Assembly: GCA_013180625.2 (NCBI GenBank)
Contig: SNVD02000468.1
Coordinates: forward strand, 1,054,001 to 1,118,000
From: Boswellia sacra
Taxonomy: Eukaryota > Streptophyta > Magnoliopsida > Sapindales > Burseraceae
DNA length: 64,000 nt
Direction of reading: 5' to 3'
A program made the position numbers and the translations under genes. How positions within the stretch are numbered: position 1 is the stretch's first letter; each line of letters starts with the position of its first letter. Of this stretch, positions 44,490 to 56,938 are shown piece after piece. The notes beneath the pieces are model-generated. The model was given only the letters and a program-made list of their open reading frames with translations. It was not told where the DNA came from and searched no databases.

Positions 44490-46850
44490 TAAAGATTTGC
44501 TTTTTGAGGAAACTCGTCTGAAAACACTTCAAGATGAGCGATCTTTATTACCTACTGAGGTCATCCTTGCTATTCCTACTACTGCTACTAACCCAGTTTT
44601 GTCTGCTACTTCTTCAAATTCCTCTTAAGTCATCAAAAAGGAATTTTTATAATTATCGTAGGCATGGTCATATTATTTATGGGTGCCGCTGTGTGCAAGC
44701 CAAAAAGGCTTCTAGATAGAACTCCTTATCCAAGGTTTCTCAGCCTTTGAATTTTACTATAGTTGCTGCCACAGAGGGTTCTGATAGCACTTCTCTAAAA
44801 TTTTCTCTTAGAGATCTATAGGTTCTTTTTACCAAGCTCCAACCTGATTCTGGTAATCCTTTTAATCCAATCTTGTCTGTCACTCCAGGTACTTTCTCAA
44901 AATGATTTTTTTTTTATTCTGCTTGTTGTGATCACATGACTTCTAATTCATCTCTGTTTACTTCCACGTCACATCCTTTTATTGCACCAATTGTTCATGT
45001 TACTGATAATTCAGCTTTAAGTGCCCATGGTGTAGGAACTATTTCAACATCTCATTTGTCATTACCTTATAGTTTTCTGGTTCTTAAACTATCCTTGAAT
45101 CTTATATGTGTTGGGCCGTTATGTGAACTTGGTATTGACTTACACTTTTCAATTCATGGTTGTAGTGTGTAGGATCCACAGATAGGAAAGATCATTAGGA
45201 CAGGGCGTAAGATTGGGCGACTATTTGAGTTGTCATCTATTCAATTACCATTTCAAATTTTTGTTACTGCTATCACCTCTAGTGTCTGGCATTCTCATCT
45301 TGGCCATATATCTATTCTGGAATAGGACACTTAATTTCTAGTGGATGTTTAGGTCTCGGATGTTTAGGTGCCGTTAAAACCAAAAACTTTGATTGTGTTT
45401 CAAGGCATCTTTCCAAACATCATATTTTTGCCTTTTAATATAAGTGATTCTATTTCTGCTGCACCTTTTGATCTTGTTCATTCTGATATTTGGGGTCCTT
45501 TACCTCATAATATCATAGTTGGTTCTCGTTATCTTGTGATCTTTGTTGATAATTTCTCTCGATATACATGGATTTATCTTATGCGTAATAAATTTGAGTT
45601 ACCCATAACTTATATTCAATTTGCCACAATGATTAGAACTAAGTTTTCTTCCACTTTTACAATTTTTCGCATTGACAATGCCATGCAATATAGAAATTTT
45701 GTTCTCAGTAAATTTATTTCACAAAATGGAATTATTATTCATAGATCTTGTCCAGGAACATCCTAACAAAATGGGCGTGCAAAATGAAAACATAGGTGTA
45801 TTCTTAATACTGCTCGAGCCCTTTTAATCTCTTCCTCTTATCCTGAAAGTTTTTGGAGGGAAGTGGCTCTTACTGCTATGTATACCATCAACAAATTCCT
45901 TCTCCTGTTATTGGTAATATTTCTCCTTATGAGCGTTTACACGGCCATTGTCCTACTTATCAATTTCTTCATCTTTTTGGCAGTGCTTATTTTGTTCTTT
46001 TACAACTTCATGAATATACTAAATTAGAACCAAAAGCACGTTTATGTTGTTTCTAGGATATGGTATTGAACATAAAGGTATCGGTGTTGGGATCCTCTTT
46101 CCAAACGTCTTCGCATAACCCGTCATGTTACCTTTTGGGAACACAAAATTAATGTTCTCAAGTTTTTCCTCATTTCGAGTTAACATAGCATCTCCACCTT
46201 TTTTTTTTACTAATCCTACTATTTCTCTTTTTCCTAATGATTCATTAGATAAGTCTCACAGTATTGTACAACCTGTAATCTCTTCTGATCCATCTACCTT
46301 GGCTGTGGAGACTACAGTTATAATTTCTTCTACGTCTTTAGCTCATTCTGATGAGTTAGATTCTAATTCCTCTTATCCTCCACTACGTCGCTCTGGTCGG
46401 GTAATTAGACCTTCCATTTTTCGTCGTGATTTTCATTGTTATTCTACCATTGTGTCTGTATATGAGCCTTGCACCTATCGCGAGGCTATTACTGATCCTC
46501 TATGGTAGAAAGCATTGGCATAAGAACTTCAAGCTCTTACAAGCACTCATACTTGGGTTTTGGTTGATCTACATTTAGACAAATCTGTGGTGGGTTGTAA
46601 ATGGGTCTATAAAATCAAGATTCGGGCAGATGGTTCAGTTGAAAGGCATAAAGCTAGAATGGTAGTTAAAAGGTTTACACAGGAATATAGCATTGATTAT
46701 GAGGAGACATTTGATCAATTAGCTCCTCTCACTTCTATTCACAGTCTCATTGCAATTGCTGCTGCTAAGCATTGGCCACTATTTCATATGGATGTTAAAA
46801 ATGACTTTCTAAATGGAGATCTTTCTGAAGAGGTTTATACATAGTCTCCT
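44490..46850 (+). pseudogene. Copia gag end, protease, integrase and RT start (broken)
   Basis: Resuming after the CACTA: gag tail, then a protease-to-GAG-pre-integrase stretch (DHMTSNSSLFTS...), then integrase PFDLVHSDIWGPLPHNIIVG, SRYLVIFVDNFSRYTWIYLM, FRIDNAMQYRN and QNGIIIHRSCPGTS with stops after it. RT begins VGCKWVYKIKIRADGSVERH and KARMVVKRFTQEYSIDYEET, ending FHMDVKNDFLNGDLSEEVYT (first RT Asp present). The sequence then jumps, with loss of the YVDD part of RT. Confidence 0.85.
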
Positions 46851-46859
46851 CCTGGTTAT

Positions 46860-47640
46860 GACCATCTTCCCAATCAAGACTCACTGATACTAAGACTATT
46901 AGCACTTCTATTGAGCCTAATGCCCATTTTTCAACCACTAATGGTACGCCCCTTAGTGATTGCATTTTATACCGGCAACTAGTTGATACTCGTGTGTATC
47001 TTATTGTTACTCGTCCCGATATTGCGTATGCTATTCATATTGTGAGTCAGTTCATGTGTACTCCTCGTACTACTCACTACGCTATTGTGTTTTGCATCAT
47101 TCATTATGTCAAGTGACAAGAGCACTTTGTTTCATGGACTTCACTACTCCAGTTTTTTCTCCCTCAATTTGACAGCATACTATAATGATGATTGGGCTGG
47201 AGATCCTATTGATAGACACTCCACTATTCGTAATTGCTTCTTTCTTGGTGATTCTCTTATCTCTTGGCACAGTAAGAAGCAAACGGTTATCTCTTGTTCT
47301 AGTACTGAAGCCACGAGCCCTTGCTGACACGACTTATGAGCTTTTATGGTTATGATGGTTGCTTCACTACATAGGGATTAATTATTTAACTGTTACTCCA
47401 CTTTACTGTGACAATCGCAGTGTCATACAAATTATCCACAATGTTCTTTCTTGAGCGCACTAAGCATATACAGACTGACTGTCACTTTATTCACCATCAT
47501 GTACTTCATGGTACTGTTCATCTTATTCCTGTCACTTCCCATGATCAGTCTACATATATTATTACCAAATCTCATTTACCTATTTGCTTTCATGCTCTAG
47601 GTGGCAAACTCCAAATAGCTGATACATTGTGATCTTGAGT
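46860..47640 (+). pseudogene. Copia RNase H end (broken)
   Basis: Pieces include DTRVYLIVTRPDIAYAIHIV (RT thumb/RNase H junction), YNDDWAGDPIDRHSTIRNCF, FLGDSLISWHSKKQTVISCS and STEA. Then, in other frames, LYCDNRSVIQI and ERTKHIQTDCHFI. A purine-rich stretch (GAGTTTAAGGACGA) precedes the 3' LTR at 47652. Confidence 0.82.
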
Positions 47641-47651
47641 TTAAGGACGAA

Positions 47652-47885
47652 TATTAGCATAATTAGTATAATTAGCATCATTCGCTCCTTGATTGTAGGC
47701 TATTTTATTCTTGATCAGTTGTGTATATATTTTTCTTTATTATATTGATTGACCCTCAATTAAGGTTACCAACTTTATTTCCTTTATTGTACTTCTAGCT
47801 CTAGTATAAATAGGCTATAACCCCATTATACATAATATATACAAAAATATTATTTTCTCAATTTCTCTTCTTCATTTTTCTATCA
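47652..47885 (+). repeat. 3' LTR of the copia element
   Basis: 234 bp, aligned end to end with 38224-38463. It begins TATTAGCA and ends TTTCTATCA, followed by the TTGTA duplication. Confidence 0.88.
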
Positions 47886-48299
47886 TTGTAAAACTATTAA
47901 GATTCATATTATTATTTTAATTAGTATATATTCATATAATAGCATATTTCTTTTCCCTGTGCAATAATTGATTTGTTGATTGGACTTTGGGGTCACAAAA
48001 GAGTGGGGTGGTTTAATTAAAATGTACATATTATAAGCTTGAAAAAAAAAAGGTTATATAACTTACACTCTAGAGAACACAATTTACAATATATTCAACA
48101 AATATACTAAGGAATAACACAAAAAAGCCTTATTATACTCAACTTAGAGAATGAAGTGCTTTCTAGTCAGTAATGATTTATAAAGCTATCAAGAACACAG
48201 ACATTATTAATAAGGAAATTACCTTGGGCAAGTTAATTTATAGCTAGCTAATATTGCAAGAACTCAGTGGGTACAATTAACTAAATACATCACAATTAA

Positions 48300-48690
48300 T
48301 GGAGCTGCATATGATATGATATGTCTGGTGGATTGGATTGGTAGCCATCGCTATATGCCAAACGTGCATGTCAGTACAATTTCCTCCCTTATTACGCCCG
48401 AAGATGGGTACAGGCCGAAGGCTTGGAAGGTGGCCCAGGAGCTCTTTCATGCGACACAACCACCAAATGAGACAGTTTTTTGTTCAAAGGCCTTGACCAT
48501 TGCAGGAGGCTCCAAGCACAAAATAATCGAAAAAAAAATGATAATTACTTTTACCGTGCCGAGATCTTTGCAGCTAATTAATATTTATTATGTACTTGCG
48601 TCTCCGTGTGTACTTGAGGGAGAGAGTTAATCAAAGGGAGAGACTGGAGAGAATTATATGATTGATTGATTCCTGGTGGTAGATATATGG
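48300..48690 (-). pseudogene. Unit B copy of the CTNIP-like peptide gene (decayed)
   Basis: The minus-strand pieces LEPPAMVKAFEQKT, VVSHERAPGPPSKPSACTHL and KGGNC fall in different frames. Aligned to unit A they imply an ancestral Pro-rich block followed by C-T-x-I-P-G-H-N-K-G-G-N-C. A TATATAAATA-like box lies upstream near 48695-48705 (plus strand TATTTATATA). No open start-to-stop frame joins the pieces. Unlike unit A it is not interrupted by the solo LTR. Confidence 0.5.
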
Positions 48691-48913
48691 GCTATTTATA
48701 TAAGGATTCTGGAGTGAAACATGCAAAAATCTTGTTAGGAGTACTTATCCATAATGTACACAACTTTCGTATGAAATCTCATCAAGAAGCCAACAAGTGA
48801 TTCTAATGTTCAAACCCATGCCTGGACTTGGGCAGTAAGGCAATCACGTCTTATATATAGATGAAATCCAACGTGTCTCTACATGCAACTACAAGGGCAT
48901 GCATTATATACAT

Positions 48914-49061
48914 GGGAGGGGATCTTTTAACATAGTTTATTGACATAAATTTATGAACATTAATCTCACAAAAATCATCTCAAGCACTGGATTTTGTAGA
49001 TCAACGGCTAGAAATTTGTATCTAGTTTTGTGTCAAAAAATTTGTCAAAAGATGCCCTCCC
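48914..49061. mobile_element. 148-bp MITE present only in unit B
   Basis: The ends GGGAGGGGATCTTTTAACA and TGTCAAAAGATGCCCTCCC are inverted repeats of about 19 bases with few mismatches. Unit A has uninterrupted host sequence at the matching place (37545-37560). The superfamily is not clear; the flanks are TA-rich, so the target duplication cannot be read with certainty. Confidence 0.65.
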
Positions 49062-49063
49062 TT

Positions 49064-49075
49064 TATATATATGTA

Positions 49076-49128
<53 letters not shown>
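49064..49128. repeat. TA microsatellite
   Basis: An alternating TA run with a few TATG interruptions, next to the MITE's right end. Confidence 0.9.
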
Positions 49129-49130
<2 letters not shown>

Positions 49131-49249
49131 CCTGCTGATTCTCCATGGATGGACTAACAATCCATTCATTCAGGTCTTTGTTTTCGATAAACCAGCGGGC
49201 CTAGTTAAGAAATGGAGTGATTATCTATGGTCAGTCAATTAAAGATATG

Positions 49250-50088
49250 ATATCTAAAGAGGAGGAAAGTTATACAGAGGAATTTTTTAGTTGAACCACT
49301 GTAGCAGAAAAGATAAGTATTGACAATATGTTGAACAAATTCTGAAAATTAATTGTGGTTCATATGTTTCATTGACTAAGAAAATTAAAGAAAAACATGA
49401 ACAAGGAATGTAGCTTCAACCGATCTTCCAACGATAACATTGTAGGAGACAGAACCCCTGTGTCTCATGCAACATATATAGCTCTATATGATCACGTTAT
49501 ATATTAATATAACTTCAGAGAGTACATGCACGTAGGAAAAATCCAATTCTACTAATTGATCCACAATGATTGTTAAGTTTAACAGTTTAATGAAAATATT
49601 AAGTGAGGAGGTGTGGATTCAATAATAGTTTTATACTTTCAATAATGATCACTTAATAAATTATAAGAAAAAAAAATCCTTCAGAATTCACATGGTCATG
49701 ATAAAGTATTTGAAGAAGAGATTGGATGTGTGATATGGAAAAACAAATAATAAGAACATAGCCATAACCGTGTCACATTACCGTGTCACATTGTCGCCCG
49801 TAAGAGTAATTCTCAAAGCTTGATAATGTGCTCTGACATCCACACACATATCATGTGTACTGTATGCAGGCAGTGACATGATTTGATGAGATCAGTAATC
49901 TAATAAATGCGATAATTAGAGAGGGCTTGAAGAAGGCAGATGGAACCAACTATCTTTAATTAATTGGAATTTCATACATAAGACTTCAAATTTAACACGC
50001 ACTACGACCTGCATACCTCCAAACGGTATATTCATGTGAGAAGGTAAGTTAGATTTTCAAATCTAACATTGTAGAGAGAATTTGCACA
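49250..50088. other. Intergenic, no gene seen
   Basis: AT-rich single-copy-looking DNA downstream of the tandem duplication. I see no coding frame, terminal repeat or RNA gene in it. Confidence 0.5.
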
Positions 50089-50096
50089 GCTCAAAA

Positions 50097-50610
50097 TAAG
50101 GGTAGGAATTCGTGTCGTGCGTATCGACCCATTTAATTATTCATATCAAGACATTAAACACGGATCTGACACGGTTATTAAACGTGTTGCCCACGTGTTA
50201 TAATCGTGTCATATTTAATTCATATAATTTACTTAATTGTTTAAACTAGTTATGCATAATATATTATATTCTATATATTTATATCAATTAAAATTATTTT
50301 TAGAATATAAACCATTGTTAGTATAAAATATTATTAAAATCATCTTAATTTATTATTTTGTAAATTAATTTATTTTATAATATAAAAATTTCAGTTTTAT
50401 AATATATATGTTATAAGTAGGTAACAATTTATATCATTAAATGAGCTTACATATTAAGGATAGATAAAATATGTTTAACTATTCGTGTCATTAAACGTGT
50501 TGGCGTGTTGAACACCCTTAACACGAATCCGACCCATTTATTAATCATGTATCATATTCGTGTTATATTCATATCGTATTCGCGTGTCGTGTCCCAAATT
50601 CTCACCCGTA
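50097..50610. mobile_element. hAT-like MITE, 514 bp
   Basis: It is flanked by a perfect 8-bp duplication GCTCAAAA (50089-50096 and 50611-50618). Ends are TAAGGGTAGGAATTCGTG and, inverted on the right, TACGGGTGAGAATTTGGGAC. Inside both ends are repeated CGTGTCGTGTC / ACACGAATCCGACCC words. No reading frame is seen. Confidence 0.75.
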
Positions 50611-50618
50611 GCTCAAAA

Positions 50619-52560
50619 TAAGAATTGTATTGACTTCCATAAGAAATGACCATTACATTTAACCAACAGAATTCTGACATATGCATAGTAGTGGATGGAT
50701 ATATAGATACTACAATTCAATATTTGTTGTCAGCAACGAACAGTGATTAGCTATGAACTTCTAGAGGCTCTTAATTAAGTACAACAAATTTAACTAATTA
50801 AGTAGGTTATAGTAATTAGCAACTAATACCATATCTAATTATCAATTAATTACGTAGTGCACATGGTCTCTGCTTCATAAGCTTCCGGTGAAGGTTTGGA
50901 GCTTAGCTGAGTTGGCCTGATCTAGCCTGAAGTGATCCCGCTGGGTTCTCCGTAGTTGAGGCTAAGCAGTAGTCAGCTGGGCTAAGCTACAATGAGCTGT
51001 AGGCTAATTAAGGCTAAGCTGATGAGCAAAAACAGAAGAGACGAAATCAATATATAAAATAAGTTTGGAAATGATAATCACCGAATCCCTGAAAGACTTG
51101 CTTCTTATAATTTGTAATAAATTGACGGACGACTCAGGCTCAACCATATCTAACGTAAGTCACTAATTAATTAATTTGGTGTCGGGAATTTGAACAGTTC
51201 TTTGCCTAAAGCTTTAAAGCTAGATATATATTATGCTTCACGATGGCATCCATCATGATGTGTTTTTACATTGAATAAGGTGGCAAAGCCACTTTAATTA
51301 TTATTATTATATAAAATGATGAGATATTTTAACTTAAAAAATTGATTTAATTTTATACATTTATAATTAATCACTTATTTAATTAAATATAATAATTTAG
51401 ATTTTGTTAAGATTGACATCTTAATTTAATTTAAACATAACTTTTAAATAAAAAATCTAATATGTTAGTCACAATTTGGTTTTCTTCTTTCTTTAACATA
51501 TGTTTTCTTCTTTCTTTATCGTGTTCAATAGCCATTCCAGCGGCATCTCTGTGGCACATTGCAGAGCAAATGGAATTTATTTCAGATTGAGAGTTACTGT
51601 TAACCAAATATGCAAGGACATAAAAAGAACAAAGACATCCAGAGAGAAGAGAGTGGAAAAAAGAATTGAGCGGAAGGGAGAAACTGACTATGCCACTTAT
51701 ACTTCTCCTTTCGTTCTCTTTTTCTTGCGAAATTTATATAATTTTTTTATTAAAAACTGAAGACTTTGTTACCTAATTTACTATAATCAATAATAATTCA
51801 CAACACCCAAAATCATGGGTTTCACAAACAAGCCCATCAGCCCCTTTCAAACTCCAGAATTTCATTTACAATTAACAAAAATCTGCATTTTCCTTCCAGG
51901 TTTCAGTTCAATAGCTTCTTCTATTACATCATCAAAACCTTTTCCTGGAGCTTCTAAAAGTGATTAGCCGTCTTTGGATTTTCTTCTACCATTAAAAACT
52001 CGGTAAAATAAGGAGAAACCCTAATTGTGATTGTCACATCAATTTTTTTTTATTTAAAAGATTATATATAAGTTAAATTACTATGTCATCTAATTAGCGA
52101 AATCCTAATCATTAGATTTAATTAAACAAATTATCAGATATTAAAGTCTATTTCAACTATCGGATTTGATGATATCAAAGGATCATAAATATTTATGTTA
52201 AAATTTGTATTAAAATAGACACACGTGAGTGTATGTACGTTTGTATACTTGAAGGACCTGTAATAAGCAAAATATCTCTCTCTTTTTTGTGTAAAGGCAC
52301 ATTTTTTCTTCATAGCTAGCAAAGCATCTGCTATGCAAATTGTAAGCACGCCTTATAATTTGCAGGTATACCCCAACCAATTAATAAAAAGGAAGAACAT
52401 AATCACAAAAAAAATAATATATATTATCATCATCTATTGATAATCAAATTTTTGGAAACAGATGTTCAAATGGCATCGAGACGAACAATAACAATTTGAT
52501 CAACACGATGTAATAATCAACAGCAGCAACGATAACATAAACCCTTGAAATTATTCTTTA
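50619..52560. other. Intergenic, no gene seen
   Basis: AT-rich DNA. At 50900-51030 a patch of degenerate GCTAAGCT / GAGCTTAGCTGA words recurs. I see no convincing coding region, and no terminal repeats. Confidence 0.5.
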
Positions 52561-52592
52561 TCCTTATTGGTTAAACATTAATGGAGGCATTG

Positions 52593-52933
52593 TTAACCGA
52601 TTCTAGGCACCGAAGTGACAATCCCCTGATCGTTAACAAAAATGCGGACCCTGTCACATCGAAAATCACCGGTAACAAACGATCCTTCTTCCACAGTGCT
52701 GGCCCTGACACTTGGGTTTTCTGCCACAACAACAGCTGCTGCTGCTTCCCCATTTACGCCCACGAGCTCCGGCCATGAACTCTTAGCTACAAAATATATG
52801 CCACTTGAATAAATTAATGTTAAGCACGTAATTAATTTTACTTGCAGTCTCAAACTTGTCAACTAGTAGGATTAATATTAGGTATTATACATGCAATGCA
52901 AATTATTAACTCACCAGCAGGACAACTTGCCAT
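52593..52933 (-). CDS. Potato inhibitor I family serine protease inhibitor
   Basis: Two exons on the minus strand: 52915-52933 (MASCPA plus one base) and 52593-52786, joined across a 128-base intron with GT donor and AG acceptor, giving 70 residues. The mature text includes KSSWPELVGVNGEAAAAVVV, AENPSVRA, EEGSFVTGDFRCDRVRIFV and IVTSVPRIG at the end. This is a complete potato inhibitor I (PF00280) protein, usual length 65-75 residues, with the W-P-E-L-V-G start, the R-x-C-D-R-V scaffold and the VPRIG end. Cys4 and the Cys in FRCDR can form the family's single disulfide. The reactive-site loop reads VTGDF, so P1 would be Gly. There is no signal peptide. Such proteins block serine proteases and are often wound- or pathogen-induced. 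Confidence 0.92.
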
Positions 52934-52998
52934 CTCGCTTCCCTTTTCTTCTTTTCTTTCTTAATTTTGTGTTGCAGAATTTTGATGAAGTCGATAGG

Positions 52999-53006
52999 TA
53001 TTTATA
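52999..53006 (-). promoter_or_regulatory. TATA box of the protease-inhibitor gene
   Basis: It reads TATAAATA on the minus strand, 66 bases above the ATG at 52933, in the usual range for a short 5' leader. Confidence 0.6.
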
Positions 53007-53009
53007 TCA

Positions 53010-54117
53010 GAAAAATTAGAGATGGTTGGGCTATGCCATCGCACTTTGAATGAGCCGGCTTCCAACTTTTGTGAGTTTAAATTAATTAATACATAGATGA
53101 CAGGCAATGGTGGGGTTAATTACCCCGTCAAAACTTATTTAGTTCATAGATAATTGTTGCTCCAAGGGAATCGGACGAGCTAAAGCTGCTAAATAATCCT
53201 ATTCATATTGACATCTTTTATCAAAGTGATGCGGTTGTCTTGGTTTTGGGAAGAAACGAAGAGGTATTCCAATGATAACCTAACAACTCATCTAACAAAC
53301 TTAATAATAAAGGCGGGAAAATGATCCAGAACTAAATATACTACCTAACTTTACCACTTGTCAATTGTTTCTGTATAGCTTTTTCGAGATCAATAGCAGA
53401 TTGGGCAGAGCACAGCTTCTAACTAATTCATGACTCGAGTCATTCCACTATTGCCAACTACTTGTTATATACTTTAAATTGGGTTGCCTACTGCTGTAGA
53501 TACATATATATGGTCATATAGAGTACTAGATATTGAAGTCATTTGCTTAAAGGCTAGCTCTCAGATTTATAATTTGAAACACTAGAGTTATATTAAAATG
53601 ATCAATCGAAAGACCCACAGAGTAAATGACGACTTTGTCGATATGTTATTGATCATATTCTGACAATAATATCCTCTGTTTTTGTTTTAAAAAATAACAA
53701 AGCGGGGGGAAAAAAAAAAAAAAAGCAAATGCACCCTGAACCTTAGTCACACTTTTTCTGTACCTTAATGAACTTTAGCCTCTCTAGTGAGAAAGACATA
53801 TTGTTTGTTTTAAATCACAATCACATCTTGAAGGATTCAAAGTTTGTTTGAATAAATTAATCCTTTTCTTCAGGAGTCTGAATGTAGCCGGCTGGGTTCT
53901 TTATAATTTTTATTATTATGGAAGATAGATTCTTGAGGTAGGAGATCCTAGACTTTTTCAATAAGACAGGTGATGATGATTTTATTTAATTATAGAGAGT
54001 CCCTCCAAGGAAGCCAAGACAAGCTCATATTGAGATTCAAGGTTCTTTTACTTCAAATTTTGATGGCCATGGCCCATGGTAAGCTAGATTTTTTAATTGT
54101 AAATTAAGGGACCATGA
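53010..54117. other. Upstream flank of the inhibitor gene, no further gene seen
   Basis: Mixed-composition DNA with a G6/A14 run at 53704-53723. I see no coding frame or transposon terminus until 54121. Confidence 0.5.
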
Positions 54118-54309
54118 CGGCACTACTACAAAATGGGGTTTTTACTGCACCTATTTACCGCGGGCCTTAAAAAATACGGTAAAAACTCGAATTATGTGGC
54201 GGACTACCACACCCGCAGTAAAAAACGATGGACTTCACTGTGTTTGCTAAGGCCTGCAGTAAAAAGCCCTTTTAATATAAATCTTCCGTTTTTCAATTCC
54301 CTTTTTTTT

Positions 54310-54690
54310 ACACCCTTCTCCGCCCCTCTCTCATCCTTCCCTCTCAAATTCCCTCTCAAATCTCAAATTCCACCACCGCATTGCCGGCCTCCTCCCCTCC
54401 TCCAAGCAGCCCCACTCCTCCTCCCTCCCGCCCCATCTCGACCCCGAAAACCTCGAGAACCGCTCCAACCTCAACTTCCTCTAACAATCCCTCTCCCAGA
54501 GCCCCTAGTTCGACGACGTGGTGTCTATTTCAGCGTGAATTTGGGGGAGAGCGAACATGAGCAGGTGTTGAGGAAGAGGAAAATAAACGGCGGTGATGTG
54601 AGTGAAAGTGAAGAGGAAGATAATAATTATGAGGAAGAGGCAATGTTCCAAAAGAAAAGAAATGTTGTATTAAATCAAAGCTTAAGCTGA
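54310..54690 (+). pseudogene. Unassigned Pro/Ser-rich coding-like fragment, possibly bromodomain-gene N terminus
   Basis: A long open frame (from 54133 to 54690) carries a CT-rich proline tract and an acidic end (VSESEEEDNNYEEEA). A second frame over 54380-54540 reads more protein-like (LDPENLENRSNLNFL). It could be the 5' part of the bromodomain gene that follows, since acidic, Lys-rich N termini are usual there, but I cannot prove it. Confidence 0.35.
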
Positions 54691-55078
54691 AATCTTGGAG
54701 ACTTTTGTGGCGGTCAGGACTTGAATATTACTTGATAGTAGGAATTTTGAGGGATTATATAACGGTCGGGTCAACTGTCAAAAACTAACAATAGAATCTG
54801 ATCACACGCTCTCTACTTTCTCTCACTCCACTCTCTCTGTCTTTCTCTCTCTACTCAAACTCTACTTTGTCTATCTATATCTATATATTTCTTTTACGCT
54901 CTCTCTCTATGTTTGTGTACTTGCGTATTGTTTGCTTTAACTGTCACTGTCTCTGTCTCTGTCTCTGTCTTTGTCTTTCTCTTACCACGCAGATATAGGT
55001 TTGGTTTGGTTTAGTTTGGTTTGTTGAGTGAGTTCAAACGTATTTTTATTTATTTGTGTTTTGTGGGTTTTAACAGCA

Positions 55079-55431
55079 GTGGGGGAGAAAACTGCAGGCA
55101 AAACCCCAGGACTCGCTTCTAGGTTTGTTTGCAAATGATATCTGGGTTTCTGTTGGATTTTTAGTTTTGGATTGTTAATTTGATGTGCGTTTGTTGAATT
55201 TTTGCTCTTTATTTGATTAGGGACGCCAGTAAATCATTCGTCCATGGTTTCATTGCCTGATAAGAAGTCATTGGAGTTGATTCTGGACAAATTGCAAAAG
55301 TGTGTGGCGTACTGTTTATTTGTTTATTTCTTCCCCCTGGTGATATTGTTGTGTGCTTATGGTTGTTTGGGTGAATTTTATGCAGGAAGGATACGTATGG
55401 TGTGTATGCAGAACCAGTTGATCCTGAGGAG
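55079..55431 (+). pseudogene. Captured bromodomain-protein exons
   Basis: Three small exons with AG/GT borders: about 55079-55122 (KTAGKTPGLASR), 55221-55299 (TPVNHSSMVSLPDKKSLELI then LDKLQK) and 55386-55431 (KDTYGVYAEPVDPEE). This is the start of a plant bromodomain of the BRD1/BRD13-like type, which binds acetylated histone tails in chromatin complexes. The phases join correctly (K-K-D-T-Y across the second intron). The rest of the domain, including the conserved Asn, is absent, so the fragment cannot bind acetyl-lysine. Confidence 0.78.
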
Positions 55432-55655
55432 GTGTGTGGAATTTGGTTTTTGAAATCTTATATTATAAAGATAACTTCATATATTGATACTATGTCCCTG
55501 TGGCCCTCTGGATAAGTGACAATATAACAGGATAATCTTTGTTAATGATTCATAATCAGGCTAATATTAATACTGCCTGGTACTTTTAAAGTTACCATTT
55601 ATATATTCAACTGCATCTATTATAATAATAGATCTTGTTAGCTTCCTATTTGTAG

Positions 55656-56066
55656 ATGACAAGAAGCTATTCAACTGTAAAGAAAACGCTCTTATCGGTA
55701 TCAAGCTGTGTTCATGATAGCCTTGGAGCAGTTACAGCCAACACTAATGTAACAAAACGTTTAGGAATGATATACCATGGAAATTCTATACCAACACTAG
55801 GGGAATCATTTCCTCAGAGAGGTTATGCAGCTAGTTTTCGTTCAAGAGGCTATTCTCCAGGGCTAGAGACCCCAGGACTCCATAACAGGACGTTGCTTGA
55901 AGAGGATGTTTGTCTTTAAGTTGTTGTGCCATCTTAATAAAGTTGGCAGTTTGATAGGGAGAGGTGGTTCTATAATACAGACTATGCAAAATGAAACTGG
56001 TGCATCAAACAAGATTGCAGATATTTTGCCAGATTCAGAAGAGCGGGTTGTCATCATATTGGCATG
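55656..56066 (+). pseudogene. Captured KH-domain RNA-binding protein fragment (HEN4-like)
   Basis: An open frame ends ...FRSRGYSPGLETPGLHNRTL LEEDV. After a 1-base insertion near 55911 it goes on in another frame as FKLLCHLNKVGSLIGRGGSI, IQTMQNETGAS and KIADILPDSEERVVIILA. This holds a KH domain with its GxxG loop (IGRGG). The spacing and wording fit plant multi-KH proteins of the HEN4/PEPPER type, which act in nuclear pre-mRNA processing. One KH domain of several is present and the frame is broken. Confidence 0.82.
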
Positions 56067-56938
56067 AGAGGCATGGGAACTTAACTATCTTTGAATTATA
56101 CTCCTTTAGTACTCTGTGCAAACATGCATTATTCTTGTATATATATTTGATAATCAGGGAGGTTTTTTTGTTTAATTATTAATGCAAAAAATTTATAATT
56201 GTATAATTTCAGCATAAGTTTTGCAGATGTGTCTTGAATTTTTGGTCTTCTGCCAGAAATCAACACATTTTAAAAGTTCCTCCATTATTTCTTTCTTCAT
56301 TGGTCTGTTACTACAACTCTGTTTTTGGGGCTGGAAATTTGGACATGAATTTGCCACTTTTCTCATTTGGTGTTTTCTGAATTTTCTCTGGTTGGTTGGG
56401 ACTCGGATTAAGTGGATATATATTTGAACCGGTCACCATGGTTTTCCTATGTAATATTGTTTGATGCTTATATTGATTTGTCTTTGGAGCATTCCTTTCC
56501 TTCTTTGTTTGAGCATAGAAAAGAATCCATATTGCTTCCATGTCATTATGTTATTGGAAAAAGTCATTTTTGAAATCTGGTTTGGTCTTTAAACATTTTA
56601 TTTTGGATCTCTAGATGTTAATATTATTGTCTTCCTTACATTTTTATTTTTATTATTGTGATTTGATGTATTGCAGAATTCTGATATAGGAATTTGGAAT
56701 TGTTACTTGTTTGAGTATTCTACACTTTCTGTATATGATATAACTGTCATTTCCATTTCTTTGCAATATTATCTTTGTGTGATCTATACTTTACTTGGTT
56801 ACTTAGATTTGAGCTTTACTTTATCGGGATTCGGGTTGAGTACTTGTTTGACTGTGTCAATTTTAAAAAAGCCATAACTTGGGTTGCTTTATTTTTCTGG
56901 ATTGTAGTTGTAGTCTTAAGCAGAGAAAAAAGCTGAAA

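Noticed and set aside
49030..49242. Open frame with a long Tyr-Ile repeat
   Set aside because: It is a read-through of the TA microsatellite.
50890..51030. Degenerate GAGCTTAGCTGA words as a designed regulatory array
   Set aside because: Spacing and copies are too irregular and no gene is nearby; likely local slippage.
51500..51760. 86-residue open frame on the plus strand
   Set aside because: No family resemblance, AT-rich flanks, and no promoter or splice context; likely chance.
54133..54690. 185-residue open frame as an intact gene
   Set aside because: It starts within the CACTA subterminal repeats and runs through a CT-rich tract. At most its end belongs to a captured gene.
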